Shown here: piece by piece, positions 25,573 to 34,060 of the stretch
Layout: each line of letters opens with the position of its first letter
Position numbering within the stretch: the stretch's first letter is position 1
Notes under the pieces: generated by a model
What the model was told of the DNA's origin: nothing
Database searches by the model: none
The model's input: the letters and a program-made list of their open reading frames with translations, nothing else
From: Streptomyces sp. NBC_01197
Lineage (GTDB): Bacteria > Actinomycetota > Actinomycetes > Streptomycetales > Streptomycetaceae
DNA length: 64,000 bases
Direction: 5' to 3'
Assembly: GCF_036010505.1 (NCBI RefSeq)
Contig: NZ_CP108569.1
Coordinates: 6,067,001 to 6,131,000 of the forward strand
Position numbers and translations under genes: made by a program

Positions 25573-26841
25573 TCAGGCGGTCTCGCGGACGGAACGGGCC
25601 AGGATCCTCAGGCCCTCGTCCAGTTCTTCGGTGGAGACGGTCAGCGGCGGCAGCAGTTTGACGACCTCGCTCTCCGGGCCGGAGGTCTCGAGGAGCAGCC
25701 CGAGCTCGAAGGCGCGGCGGCACACGGCCGTGGCACGCGGCTTGTCCTCGAACTCGATGCCCCAGACGAGGCCACGGCCGCGGAAGCTCACGCCGGCACC
25801 GTCATTCTCCTCGACGAGGGCGAGCAGCGCACGCTCGACCTGCTCGCCGCGGGCCAGCGTCTGCTTCTCCATCTGGCCGTCGGCCCAGTACGTCTCGAGG
25901 GTCGCGGTGGCGGTGACGAACGCCGGGTTGTTGCCGCGGAAGGTGCCGTTGTGCTCGCCCGGCTCCCACACGTCGAGCTCGCCCTTGAAGAGGCAGAGCG
26001 ACATCGGCAGCCCGTAGCCGCTGATGGACTTCGACAGCGTCACGATGTCGGGGGTGATGCCCGCTTCCTCGAAGGAGAAGAAGCCACCGGTGCGGCCGCA
26101 GCCCATCTGGATGTCGTCGACGATCAGCAGCATGTCCTGGCGGTGGCAGAGCTCCTGGAGCGCGCGGAGCCACTCGGCGCGCGCCACGTTGATGCCGCCC
26201 TCGCCCTGGACCGTCTCGACGATCACGGCGGCGGGCTTGTTGAGACCGGAGCCCTGGTCCTCCAGCAGGCGCTCGAACCAGAGGAAGTCCGGGATCTGGC
26301 CGTCGAAGTAGTTGTCGAACGGCATCGGCGTGCCGTGCACCAGCGGGATACCGGCGCCGGCCCGCTTGAAGGCGTTGCCGGTCACGGCGAGCGAGCCGAG
26401 CGACATGCCGTGGAAGGCGTTGGTGAACGAGACGACGGACTCGCGGCCCTTGACCTTGCGGGCCAGCTTCAGCGCCGACTCGACGGCGTTGGTGCCCGTG
26501 GGGCCCGGGAACATCACCTTGTACGGCAGGTCGCGCGGGCGGAGGATCACGTTCTGGAAGGACTCCAGGAAGGCGCGTTTCGCCGTGGTGGCCATGTCCA
26601 GGCCGTGGGTGATGCCGTCGCGCTCGATGTAGTCGATCAGGGCGCGTTTGATCACCGGGTTGTTGTGGCCGTAGTTGAGCGATCCGGCCCCGGCGAAGAA
26701 GTCGAGGTAGGTGTGGCCGTCCTCGTCGTGGAGGTAGCTGCCCTGGGCCCGGTCGAACACGGCCGGCCAGCTGCGGCAGTAACTGCGCACCTCCGACTCA
26801 AGGGTCTCGAAGACACTCAGGGCGGGCGGGGTGATGGTCAC
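25573..26841 (-). CDS. ectB: L-2,4-diaminobutyrate--2-oxoglutarate transaminase
   Basis: A 422-residue class III aminotransferase. It transfers the amino group from glutamate to aspartate semialdehyde to make diaminobutyrate, the first step of ectoine synthesis. The start ([16 protein letters not shown]) and PLP features such as [15 protein letters not shown] and [12 protein letters not shown] with the Schiff-base Lys are present. It lies 29 bases after ectA and upstream of ectC. Confidence 0.97.
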   Translation of the reverse strand: MTITPPALSVFETLESEVRSYCRSWPAVFDRAQGSYLHDEDGHTYLDFFAGAGSLNYGHNNPVIKRALIDYIERDGITHGLDMATTAKRAFLESFQNVILRPRDLPYKVMFPGPTGTNAVESALKLARKVKGRESVVSFTNAFHGMSLGSLAVTGNAFKRAGAGIPLVHGTPMPFDNYFDGQIPDFLWFERLLEDQGSGLNKPAAVIVETVQGEGGINVARAEWLRALQELCHRQDMLLIVDDIQMGCGRTGGFFSFEEAGITPDIVTLSKSISGYGLPMSLCLFKGELDVWEPGEHNGTFRGNNPAFVTATATLETYWADGQMEKQTLARGEQVERALLALVEENDGAGVSFRGRGLVWGIEFEDKPRATAVCRRAFELGLLLETSGPESEVVKLLPPLTVSTEELDEGLRILARSVRETA

Positions 26842-26870
26842 AGCAATCTCCTGGGGGTGAGGGATGTCAG

Positions 26871-27401
26871 TCAGGCCGAGACGGGGCTGATGCGGTACAG
26901 CACTTCCGGCTGGTGCGTCCCTTCGGGGAACAGTCCGCCGTCGAAGAGCACTTCACGTTCCACTGTCGCCCCGTGACGCTCTGCGAACGAGCGGAACAGG
27001 CGGTCGGACGCGGTGTTGTCCGGGGAAATGGTGGTTTCCAGCTCCCGGACCACCCCCCTGGCGGTCACCTTGGCGATCAGGCCGTCCAGCAGTACGCCGG
27101 CGAGGCCCTGGCCGCGATATGCCTGGTCGACGGCTACCTGCCAGACGACAAGGGCTTCGGGGCGGTCGGGGCGGACATATCCGGTGACGAAGCCGATGGG
27201 GGCACCGGCCGTGTCACGCGCCACCACGGAGGTCGCTGCGAAGTCGCGACACCACAGCAGGTAGCTGTACGAGGAGTTGAGGTCCAGCACCTCGGAGTCG
27301 CGGGCGATGCGCCAGATCGCGGCTCCGTCCTCCACTCGTGGGGTGTCTATCTCGTGGAATTCGCTACGGGCACGTACAAGGTCTTCTTGCGCGGCGGTCA
27401 T
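26871..27401 (-). CDS. ectA: L-2,4-diaminobutyrate N-gamma-acetyltransferase
   Basis: A 176-residue GNAT enzyme that acetylates diaminobutyrate using acetyl-CoA. Typical EctA stretches are [34 protein letters not shown] (CoA loop) and [19 protein letters not shown]. It is first in the operon. The ATG at 27401 is not preceded by a purine-rich ribosome site (TTTCCCTTAC lies upstream), so initiation may be leaderless or weak. Confidence 0.96.
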   Translation of the reverse strand: MTAAQEDLVRARSEFHEIDTPRVEDGAAIWRIARDSEVLDLNSSYSYLLWCRDFAATSVVARDTAGAPIGFVTGYVRPDRPEALVVWQVAVDQAYRGQGLAGVLLDGLIAKVTARGVVRELETTISPDNTASDRLFRSFAERHGATVEREVLFDGGLFPEGTHQPEVLYRISPVSA

Positions 27402-27720
27402 GTAAGGGAAATTTACCCAGCAAATTCAAAAAATGCATTCTGGCGCAGGGTTGGCCAAAAGCGCAGACCATGCTATCGCGCGGGCGCGGGTCGGAGCCCT
27501 CCCGGTCGCGAATATGGATGATTTGTCCTGGAATTATCGGGCAAACCGAGCCGACTGTGGGGTCGGTCACATGTGCGTAACCTTCGTGATGCATGTCCGA
27601 AAACCGCTGATGGACCCTGTTGAAAATACTGCGTTTAGGGTCCGGGAAAGCGGGCAGAAGAAAACAGATAGCTGTAGGTAAAAGCTGGAATTCTGTTTTC
27701 TGCAATTCTTTGATTAGTGG
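27402..27720. other. AT-rich, hairpin-rich intergenic region upstream of ectA
   Basis: About 320 bases of clearly lower GC than the flanks, with no gene-like reading frame on either strand. It must contain the ect promoter, transcribed leftward. Two perfect inverted repeats are visible: GGACCCT/AGGGTCC (27612-27618, 27637-27643) and GAAAACAGA/TCTGTTTTC (27660-27668, 27692-27700). It may hold regulator sites or a small RNA. No known RNA family is recognised. Confidence 0.6.
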
Positions 27721-27752
27721 CTGTGTACGGGCCGGTACCGGCCCGTACACAG
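27721..27752 (-). terminator. perfect 32-bp palindrome, likely terminator
   Basis: CTGTGTACGGGCCGGT (27721-27736) is followed at once by its exact reverse complement (27737-27752). It lies 37 bases beyond the stop of the leftward aminotransferase gene and upstream of the ect promoter region. It probably ends that transcript, though a cruciform or protein site is possible. Confidence 0.7.
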
Positions 27753-27789
27753 CTTCCGCCGTCAGCACCCGCCGCAGCGGTCCGGTGGC

Positions 27790-28929
27790 TCAGCCGCGCT
27801 GCCAGGCCGCCGTAACGGCGCCGCGCGCGGCCTCCAGGTCCACGGCAGCCGCCGGACCGCCCGAAGCCGGTCCAGCCGCCGCTGTGGCGTCGCTCAGCGC
27901 GGCACCCAGTGCCGCGAGCGAGGACTGCACCACGCCCTGGGCGGCGTCCGGTCCGTAGTGGTTGATCCGCACCATCTCCCCGGCCAGCGCCCCGCCGCCC
28001 GCGATCAGCGGCAGCGTCGGGTCGGCCGCCAGGGCCTTCGCGACCAGCTCCGACGCATCGACCCCGGCCGGGGTGCGGAGTGTGGTGGCCACCGGGGCCG
28101 CGTCCCGTGCCTCACGCACGAACGGCGCCAGTCCGCCACCCAGGGCGAGCGCCCCGGCCCGGGTGGCCGCCGCGGCCCGTGCGTGCCGGTCCATCACCGC
28201 CGCGGGGCCCTCCGACTCGATCCGCTCCAGACAGGCCCCCAGCGCCAGCATCTCCAGCTGGGCGGGCGCGTGCGGCAGCGCGGTACGCCCCGCGTCGATC
28301 CAGCGCTCCTTCCAGTCGAGGAGCGACAGGTACGAGCGGCGCGGAGCCCCCGGGTTCTCCGCGAACCGCTGCCAGGCGCGCTCGCTCACCGAGACCGCCG
28401 ACACCCCGGCGGGACCGCCCATCGCCTTCTGCGCGCCGATCACGCAGAGGTCGACGCCCCAGACGTCCGGCAGCAGCGGCTCAGCGCCCACCGAAGCGAC
28501 CGCGTCCAGCATGAAGAGCGCGCCGTGCGCCCGTACCGCCTCACCGATCTCCGCGACCGGATTGGTGTTGCCGGTCGCCGCCTCCGCGTGGACCAGGGAC
28601 ACGAAGTCGATCTCCGGGCGGGCAGCGAGCGCCTCGCGCACCTGGGCCGCTGTTACCGCGGTGTGGAACGGCACGGCCAGGTCGACCACGGTGACCCCGC
28701 AGTCGCGCAGCCAGTTGCCGAAGGTCTGGCCGTACGGCCCGGTGATCACATTGAGCGCGGTGGAGCCCGGCCTGGCGCCGGCGCGGATGCATCCCTCAAG
28801 CGGCAGCAGCGCCTCCCCCTGCATGATCACGACGTCCTGCCGGGTGCCGAGCAGCGAGGCCGTCTGCCGCTCGATCGCGGCGAAGTGCGCGGGGGTGAGC
28901 GGGGCGAGGTCAAGGAAGGGGTGCGTCAC
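27790..28929 (-). CDS. class V aminotransferase (alanine-glyoxylate/serine-pyruvate type)
   Basis: A 379-residue PLP enzyme of fold type I. The Schiff-base lysine is Lys168 in CVIGAQKAMGGPAG, and MLDAVASVGAEPL carries the PLP-ring Asp. TGPYGQTFGNW and HAEAATGNTNPV are typical of alanine-glyoxylate or purine-catabolism aminotransferases. The physiological amino donor and acceptor are not evident. It is divergent, by 151 bases, from an amidohydrolase, and the two may act in related nitrogen metabolism. Confidence 0.87.
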   Translation of the reverse strand: MTHPFLDLAPLTPAHFAAIERQTASLLGTRQDVVIMQGEALLPLEGCIRAGARPGSTALNVITGPYGQTFGNWLRDCGVTVVDLAVPFHTAVTAAQVREALAARPEIDFVSLVHAEAATGNTNPVAEIGEAVRAHGALFMLDAVASVGAEPLLPDVWGVDLCVIGAQKAMGGPAGVSAVSVSERAWQRFAENPGAPRRSYLSLLDWKERWIDAGRTALPHAPAQLEMLALGACLERIESEGPAAVMDRHARAAAATRAGALALGGGLAPFVREARDAAPVATTLRTPAGVDASELVAKALAADPTLPLIAGGGALAGEMVRINHYGPDAAQGVVQSSLAALGAALSDATAAAGPASGGPAAAVDLEAARGAVTAAWQRG

Positions 28930-29080
28930 GGTGGTGCTCTCTTCACGAGGTCGTTCGGGCTGCCCGATGGTGTTGCCGGTCCGAAGGTGCCGACCGGCCC
29001 GGCGATGGTGCGGTCCGATGGTACTGAGCGGGCTTCCGGGCCCCTGACGCCCGGCGCGGTCCCGTCGTTAGGCTCGCCGT

Positions 29081-30166
29081 ATGAGCGATCACACGGTGCT
29101 GCATGTGAAGGGGCGGGTGCTGGTCGGGCCCGACGACGTCAGGGACGAGCTGTGGGTGGTCGGCGGGCGGATCACCTACATACGCCCGGCCGCGGAGGCC
29201 GTCACCGTGCGGGGGTGGGTGCTGCCCGGTCTGGTCGACGCGCACTGCCATGTCGGGCTCGACGCGCACGGCGCGGTCGACGACGCGACCAGCGAGAAGC
29301 AGGCGCTCGGCGAGCGGGAGGCAGGGGCGCTGCTGCTGCGCGACGCGGGGTCGCCGTCCGACACCCGCTGGATCGACGGCCGCCCCGACCTCCCGAAGAT
29401 CATCCGGGCGGGCCGCCACATCGCGCGCACCCGCCGCTACATCCGCAACTTCGCCCATGAGATCGAACCGGGGGATCTCGTCGAGTACGTCGCCAGGGAG
29501 GCCCGCAACGGCGACGGCTGGGTCAAACTCGTCGGCGACTGGATCGACCGGGAAACCGGCGACATGTCCGCCTGCTGGCCGCGCGGGGAGGTGGAGGCGG
29601 CGATCGCCGAGGCGCACCGGCTCGGGGCCAGGGTCACCGCGCACTGCTTCGCCGAGGACTCGCTGCGCGACCTCGTGGAGGCGGGGATCGACTGCATCGA
29701 GCACGCCACCGGGCTGACCGACGAGACCATCCCGCTCTTCGCCGGCCGCGGGGTCGCGATCGTGCCGACGCTGGTGAACATCGCGACCTTCCCGCAGCTC
29801 GCCGCGGGCGGCGACGCCAAGTATCCGCGCTGGTCCGCCCATATGAGGCGGCTGCACGAACGCCGTTACGACACCGTCCGCTCCGCCTACGACGCGGGTG
29901 TGCCGGTCTACGTCGGTACGGACGCGGGCGGTTCGCTGCCGCACGGCCTGGTCGCCGAGGAGGCTGCGGAGCTGGTGAAGGCGGGCATCCCGGTGTCCGA
30001 CGTGCTGTCGGCCGCGTCCTGGGGCGCCCGGGAGTGGCTGGGCAGGCCGGGGCTCACCGAGGGCGCGCCGGCCGACCTCGTGGTGTACGGCGAGGACCCG
30101 CGCGAGAACGTACGGGTGCTGGGCGCTCCGCACCGGGTGGTCCTCGAAGGCCGTGTGGTGGGGTGA
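29081..30166 (+). CDS. metal-dependent amidohydrolase (imidazolonepropionase-like)
   Basis: A 361-residue amidohydrolase-superfamily enzyme. Metal ligands are visible: HxH in VDAHCHVGLD, a likely carboxylated Lys in WVKLVGDW, His in VTAHCF and IEHATG, and Asp in YVGTDAGG. This is the binuclear subtype I arrangement. It probably hydrolyses a cyclic amide or a dipeptide-like substrate. The ATG at 29081 is the only sensible start. It is monocistronic. Confidence 0.88.
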   Translation: MSDHTVLHVKGRVLVGPDDVRDELWVVGGRITYIRPAAEAVTVRGWVLPGLVDAHCHVGLDAHGAVDDATSEKQALGEREAGALLLRDAGSPSDTRWIDGRPDLPKIIRAGRHIARTRRYIRNFAHEIEPGDLVEYVAREARNGDGWVKLVGDWIDRETGDMSACWPRGEVEAAIAEAHRLGARVTAHCFAEDSLRDLVEAGIDCIEHATGLTDETIPLFAGRGVAIVPTLVNIATFPQLAAGGDAKYPRWSAHMRRLHERRYDTVRSAYDAGVPVYVGTDAGGSLPHGLVAEEAAELVKAGIPVSDVLSAASWGAREWLGRPGLTEGAPADLVVYGEDPRENVRVLGAPHRVVLEGRVVG

Positions 30167-30522
30167 GCCGTCTCGTGGGGTGGGAGGAACGTACGGATGC
30201 GGGGCCGCGTCGCCCCGGCGGGGTGCCGGGTTGACCAACGCGTGACGTGAGACTCCGGCAGTCGTTGAGACACCCGCTGTGTGTCGGAGGGCCGCCGGCG
30301 CGCCACCTCCGGACGGTGAAACAAGGGGTCCAGAGGAACGCCCGTGCCTCAGGATTCGAATGCAGGCGCGGAAACGCCACTTTGGAGTGAACTCACGTCA
30401 GGTTGCTGACCGTTCACCCACAGTGCGTAAAGATTCCGGTGTCTCGGTCGCCGACGCAGCCACGAAGTCCCCGTGAATCGCGCCCCCGGCGACGTCATGT
30501 CTCTTGTGGGGGTTCCACCACC
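30167..30522. promoter_or_regulatory. 356-base upstream region of the LAETG protein gene
   Basis: No convincing gene lies here. A nested inverted repeat is visible: GTGAAC (30387-30392) pairs with GTTCAC (30412-30417), with TCAG/CTGA inside. A TAAAGAT sequence about 10 bases downstream could be a -10 element. The right arm reads GTTCACCC, like half of a PHO box, but no second direct copy follows. Confidence 0.45.
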
Positions 30523-31497
30523 TTGAACAGCAACACCTTCCGTATGTCCGCACGCAGAATGTCCGCACGCCGTACGGCTGCCGTCTGCGTGGCCGCCGCG
30601 CTGACCGCGGGCCCCGCGGCGCTGCTGGCCGCGGCACCCGCCCAGGCGGCCTCCGGCAGTGACGGAAAAGCGAGCGCGGTCGTGCTCCGTACCGGGCTCG
30701 ACGTCTCGCTGCTCAACAAGACCGTCGATGTGCCGCTCACGGTCGCGCTCAACGAGGTGCACGCCCCGGCCAGTGCGGACAGGACGGCGCTGACCGCGAA
30801 GCTGGACGGCGTCGACAAGGGCCGCCCGTTCAGCCTGCTGCGCGCCGATGTCGCCACCGCCCGGGCGACGGCCGACCGGCACAAGGCGGAGGGGTACGCC
30901 AACGTCGCCCGCGCGTCGGTCCATGTCCCCGGGCTGCCGCTGCTGTCGCTGATCGAGGTCGAGAAGGTCACGTCGAAGGCGGTCTGCGAGGCCGGTGAGC
31001 GGCCGCACGCCGAGTCGAACGTGCTCGGCCATGTGACGGTGCTCGGCAAGAGGATCACGCTCTCCGCCGGTGGCACGACCCAGATCCATGTGCCCGCCGT
31101 CGGCGATGTGACGCTCGGCCTCTCGAAGACCAGCACGACGTCCCGTACGGCCGCTGCCACCGCACTGCAGCTCAAGGTGTCGGTCAACCCACTGAAGCTG
31201 AACGTCGCCGATGTCCGGGGCGAGGTCACCCTCGCTCAGGCGACCTGCGAGTCGCCGAAGGCCGCCCCGTCGCACCACGAGGGCGGCGGCCGGCCGGTGG
31301 AGCCCACCCCCGCCACCGGGGCCAAGGAGCAGACCGTGGCCGACTCGAAGCCCGCGGCCGCACCGGAGAAGGAGAACCTCGCGGAGACCGGCGGCAGCTC
31401 CATGACGCCGTACATCGCAGGCGGCGCGGCGGCCCTGGTCCTGGCCGGCGGCGGCGCGCTCGCGGTGGCACGCGGACGGAGCCGCAACAAGGCCTGA
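30523..31497 (+). CDS. secreted LAETG-anchored surface protein (SCO1860 family)
   Basis: A 324-residue exported protein. It has an N-terminal signal peptide (basic MSARRMSARRTAAV, hydrophobic core, cleavage near APAQA), a large extracellular domain with repeats of KVTSKAVCEAGE-like sequence, and a Pro/Ala/Glu-rich stalk. It ends in a sortase signal: LAETG, a hydrophobic helix (YIAGGAAALVLAGGGALAVA) and a basic RGRSRNKA tail. It matches what I recall as the SCO1860 family. Sortase E would attach it to the wall. The TTG at 30523 after GGGGG is preferred; ATG 30544 is possible. Confidence 0.85.
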   Translation: MNSNTFRMSARRMSARRTAAVCVAAALTAGPAALLAAAPAQAASGSDGKASAVVLRTGLDVSLLNKTVDVPLTVALNEVHAPASADRTALTAKLDGVDKGRPFSLLRADVATARATADRHKAEGYANVARASVHVPGLPLLSLIEVEKVTSKAVCEAGERPHAESNVLGHVTVLGKRITLSAGGTTQIHVPAVGDVTLGLSKTSTTSRTAAATALQLKVSVNPLKLNVADVRGEVTLAQATCESPKAAPSHHEGGGRPVEPTPATGAKEQTVADSKPAAAPEKENLAETGGSSMTPYIAGGAAALVLAGGGALAVARGRSRNKA

Positions 31498-31509
31498 TCC
31501 GTACGAGAG

Positions 31510-31542
31510 CCGGGGCCGCACCGGAGGGGGGTGCGGCCCCGG
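31510..31542. terminator. bidirectional terminator hairpin
   Basis: Perfect 13-base arms, CCGGGGCCGCACC at 31510-31522 and its complement at 31530-31542, enclose a 7-base loop. It lies between the convergent LAETG gene and cobC-like gene. Confidence 0.75.
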
Positions 31543-31554
31543 CCCGTCCGGACC

Positions 31555-32619
31555 TCAGCCGGAGACTCCGCTCAGCGCCTGGTCGAGCGCCTGCAGGAAC
31601 CGGTTGGTCGTCGCGCGGTCGCGCACCGCGAGCCGCAGCCACTCGGGCCCGAGCCCAGGAAAGGTGTCACCGCGCCGGGCCGCGAAGCCCAACTGCCGCA
31701 GCCGGGCGCGCACTTGGTCGGCACGCGCCATCCGGACGAGTACGAAGGGGCCCTCGGCCGCCTCCACCGCGCATACCTCGTCGAACTCCGCGAGACCGGC
31801 CAGCAGATGGGCGCGGTCCGCGGCTATCGCGTGCGCGGCGAGCTCCGCCTCGGCGAGCGCGGGAGCCGCCGAGCACGCCTCGGCCGCGGCCAGCGCCGGA
31901 GTGGACACCGGCCACAACGGCTGTGCGCGCGCCAGCAGTTCCACGGTCTCCGGACCGGCCAGCACATAGCCGATCCGCAGCCCGGCGAGCCCCCAGGTCT
32001 TGGTGAGGCTGCGCAGGACGATCAGGCCCGGCACATCCGTACGGTCCGCGAGCGACTCGCGCTCGCCGGGCACCGCGTCCATGAACGCCTCGTCGACCAC
32101 CAGCAGCCGCCCCGGCGCCGCCAGCGCGGCGAGCGTCCCGGCCGGATGCAGCACGGACGTCGGGTTGGTCGGATTGCCGACCACCACCAGGTCCGCCGCT
32201 TCGGGGACGGCGGCCGGATCCAGCCGGAAACCGTCGTCCGCACGCAGCAGCACCCGCCGCACCGTGTGCCCGGCGTCGCGCAGCGCCGCCTCCGGCTCGG
32301 TGAACTGCGGATGCACGACCACGGGTCTGCGCACCGGAAGGGCGCGGGCGATCAGCACGAACGCCTCGGCGGCGCCGGCCGTCAGCAGGACCCGTTCGAC
32401 CGGCAGCCGGTGCCGGGCGGCCACCGCGGCTCTGGCGGCCCGCCCGTCCGGATACGCGGCCAGGCCGCCGAGCGACCCCGATATATGGTCCCTGAGCCAG
32501 GGCGGGGGAGTGCCCGCCCTGACATTGACCGCGAGGTCGGTGAGGCCGCCGGGACCGCAGTCCCGTACCTCGGCGTCGCCGTGGTGCCGCAGATCGTGGA
32601 CGTCAGTGTGTGGGCGCAT
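31555..32619 (-). CDS. cobC: PLP-dependent CobC-like protein (Rv2231c family; threonine-phosphate decarboxylase-like)
   Basis: A 354-residue fold-type I aminotransferase-like protein, related to histidinol-phosphate aminotransferase and CobD/CobC L-threonine-O-3-phosphate decarboxylase. The PLP lysine is Lys207 in RSLTKTWGLAGLRIGY, and VVGNPTNPTS and LLVVDEAF are typical. It would supply (R)-1-aminopropan-2-ol phosphate for the cobalamin side chain. ATG 32619 is preferred, but 32628 or 32655 remain possible. It overlaps the cobE-like gene by 17 bases. Confidence 0.85.
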   Translation of the reverse strand: MRPHTDVHDLRHHGDAEVRDCGPGGLTDLAVNVRAGTPPPWLRDHISGSLGGLAAYPDGRAARAAVAARHRLPVERVLLTAGAAEAFVLIARALPVRRPVVVHPQFTEPEAALRDAGHTVRRVLLRADDGFRLDPAAVPEAADLVVVGNPTNPTSVLHPAGTLAALAAPGRLLVVDEAFMDAVPGERESLADRTDVPGLIVLRSLTKTWGLAGLRIGYVLAGPETVELLARAQPLWPVSTPALAAAEACSAAPALAEAELAAHAIAADRAHLLAGLAEFDEVCAVEAAEGPFVLVRMARADQVRARLRQLGFAARRGDTFPGLGPEWLRLAVRDRATTNRFLQALDQALSGVSG

Positions 32620-33223
32620 GACTGCCATGGTGGTGAAGGTGGTGCCTCTCGTCATCAGGGTGGACGTGGGGCTGTTGTGGAAGTCCCGGATCCGCCGTGC
32701 CGCCGGGCGGCGTCATCCGGTGCCCCGGGCCCGGTGCTTGCGGTTCCCGGCGTACGACGGCGCAGGTCGCCATCGCCGGCCGGCCGCGCGGCGCCGACTT
32801 CCGCTTCGGAACGAGCAGTTGGCCTCCGGCGGCGAGCGCGGCGGCCTCCGCGACCGACGGGGTGCCGACCGCGGCCCGCGACCTGTCCGACGGGTGGGGC
32901 ACCACGATCCGGGCGAGCGCGGCGGCGCTGTACGGACGCAGCGGCACCCCCAGTCGCACGGCGGCGGCGACCAGCCCCGGTTCGGCGGCCCTGGTCTCCA
33001 CGGTCGCCAGCTCGGCGACGTCGAGCGGCGAAAGACCGGCGTCCCGCAGGGCGGCCGCGATCAGCCCGGCGACCTCGCCGGCGCGGACCCCGCGGGAGGC
33101 ACCGACGCCCACGACCAGGTCCGGTCCGGGGCCCTGTGCGCGCGCGGCCGGCGCACGCGCCGGGCCCGGGCGGGCAGCGGACACGGCGGCGGGATCCTCT
33201 CCGACGGATTCAGGCGTTGACAT
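32603..33223 (-). CDS. cobalamin biosynthesis protein, CobE/CbiG C-terminal domain
   Basis: A 206-residue protein. Its core (about residues 40-165) begins VVGVGASRGVRAGEV and continues SPLDVAELATVETRAAEPGL, the CobE/CbiG_C signature. This domain is needed around the C20 acyl side-chain deacylation step of corrin synthesis. A His-rich tail (HPDDERHHLHHHGSHAPTH) is encoded partly over the start of the cobC gene. ATG 33241 is an alternative start. It is divergent from the ZIP transporter by 34 bases. Confidence 0.8.
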   Translation of the reverse strand: MSTPESVGEDPAAVSAARPGPARAPAARAQGPGPDLVVGVGASRGVRAGEVAGLIAAALRDAGLSPLDVAELATVETRAAEPGLVAAAVRLGVPLRPYSAAALARIVVPHPSDRSRAAVGTPSVAEAAALAAGGQLLVPKRKSAPRGRPAMATCAVVRREPQAPGPGHRMTPPGGTADPGLPQQPHVHPDDERHHLHHHGSHAPTH

Positions 33224-33257
33224 GCGGAACCGGGGTGTCATGGGCTAGGCAGGGCCC

Positions 33258-33980
33258 ATGGCGGTCTTCGTCGCGCTCGGCGCGTTCCTGATGACGCTTG
33301 TCGGTGGCTGGACGGCCCAGCGGGTCACCGACAAGCGTCATCTGGTGCTGGGCCTGGCCGGCGGTCTGATGCTCGGTGTGGTCGGGCTCGACCTGCTGCC
33401 CGAGGCGCTGCGTGCGGCGGGCGGCGAGATCTTCGGTGTGCCCGCCGCGCTGCTGCTGTTCGTCGCGGGGTTCCTCGTCGCCCACCTGGTGGAGCGGCTG
33501 CTCGCGGTGCGCCAGGCGGCGCACGGCGCGGCGGAGGAGCGGGTGCCCCAGGTCGGGCTGACGGCGGCGGCCGCGATGGTCGGCCACAGTCTGATGGACG
33601 GCGTCGCGATCGGCGCCGCCTTCCAGGTGGGCAACGGGATGGGAGCCGCCGTGGCCATCGCGGTGGTCACCCACGACTTCGCCGACGGCTTCAACACGTA
33701 CACCCTGACCAGCCTGTACGGGAACGCGCGGCGCAAGGCGGTCTTCATGCTGGTCGCCGATGCGCTGGCTCCCGTGGTGGGTGCGGCGTCGACCCTCCTG
33801 TTCACTCTTCCGGAGCAGCCGCTCGGCTGCTATCTCGGCTTCTTCGGCGGTGTTCTGCTCTATCTCGCCGCCGCCGAGATCCTGCCCGAGGCACACCACG
33901 AACACCCGGCCCGCTCCACGCTGCTCTGTACCGTGGCGGGGGTGGCGTTCATCTGGCTGGTGGTGGGCGTCGCGGGCTGA
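33258..33980 (+). CDS. ZIP-family divalent metal transporter
   Basis: A 240-residue membrane protein with about eight helices. The conserved metal-binding helices are visible as MVGHSLMDGVAIGAAF and VVTHDFADGFNTY. ZIP proteins bring Zn, Fe or other divalent metals into the cytoplasm. It is embedded in, and opposite in direction to, cobalamin genes, so a link to cobalt supply is possible but unproven. The short cytoplasmic loop has little His enrichment. Confidence 0.88.
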   Translation: MAVFVALGAFLMTLVGGWTAQRVTDKRHLVLGLAGGLMLGVVGLDLLPEALRAAGGEIFGVPAALLLFVAGFLVAHLVERLLAVRQAAHGAAEERVPQVGLTAAAAMVGHSLMDGVAIGAAFQVGNGMGAAVAIAVVTHDFADGFNTYTLTSLYGNARRKAVFMLVADALAPVVGAASTLLFTLPEQPLGCYLGFFGGVLLYLAAAEILPEAHHEHPARSTLLCTVAGVAFIWLVVGVAG

Positions 33981-34060
33981 GAGCCCTGAGAGCCCACGAA
34001 CCCGCCCCGGCTTCCGGACCGGCCCGTCCATCCCACGCGCCGCCCCCGCGACCGGCCCGT

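Noticed and set aside
25558..26976. 472-residue plus-strand frame
   Set aside because: Antisense to ectB and part of ectA, both certain.
27364..27768. 134-residue minus-strand frame over the ect upstream region
   Set aside because: Overlaps ectA in another frame and its composition is not that of a gene; the region is better read as regulatory.
30411..30418. GTTCACCC as a PHO box before the LAETG gene
   Set aside because: Only one copy is present; PHO boxes need at least two direct 11-base units.
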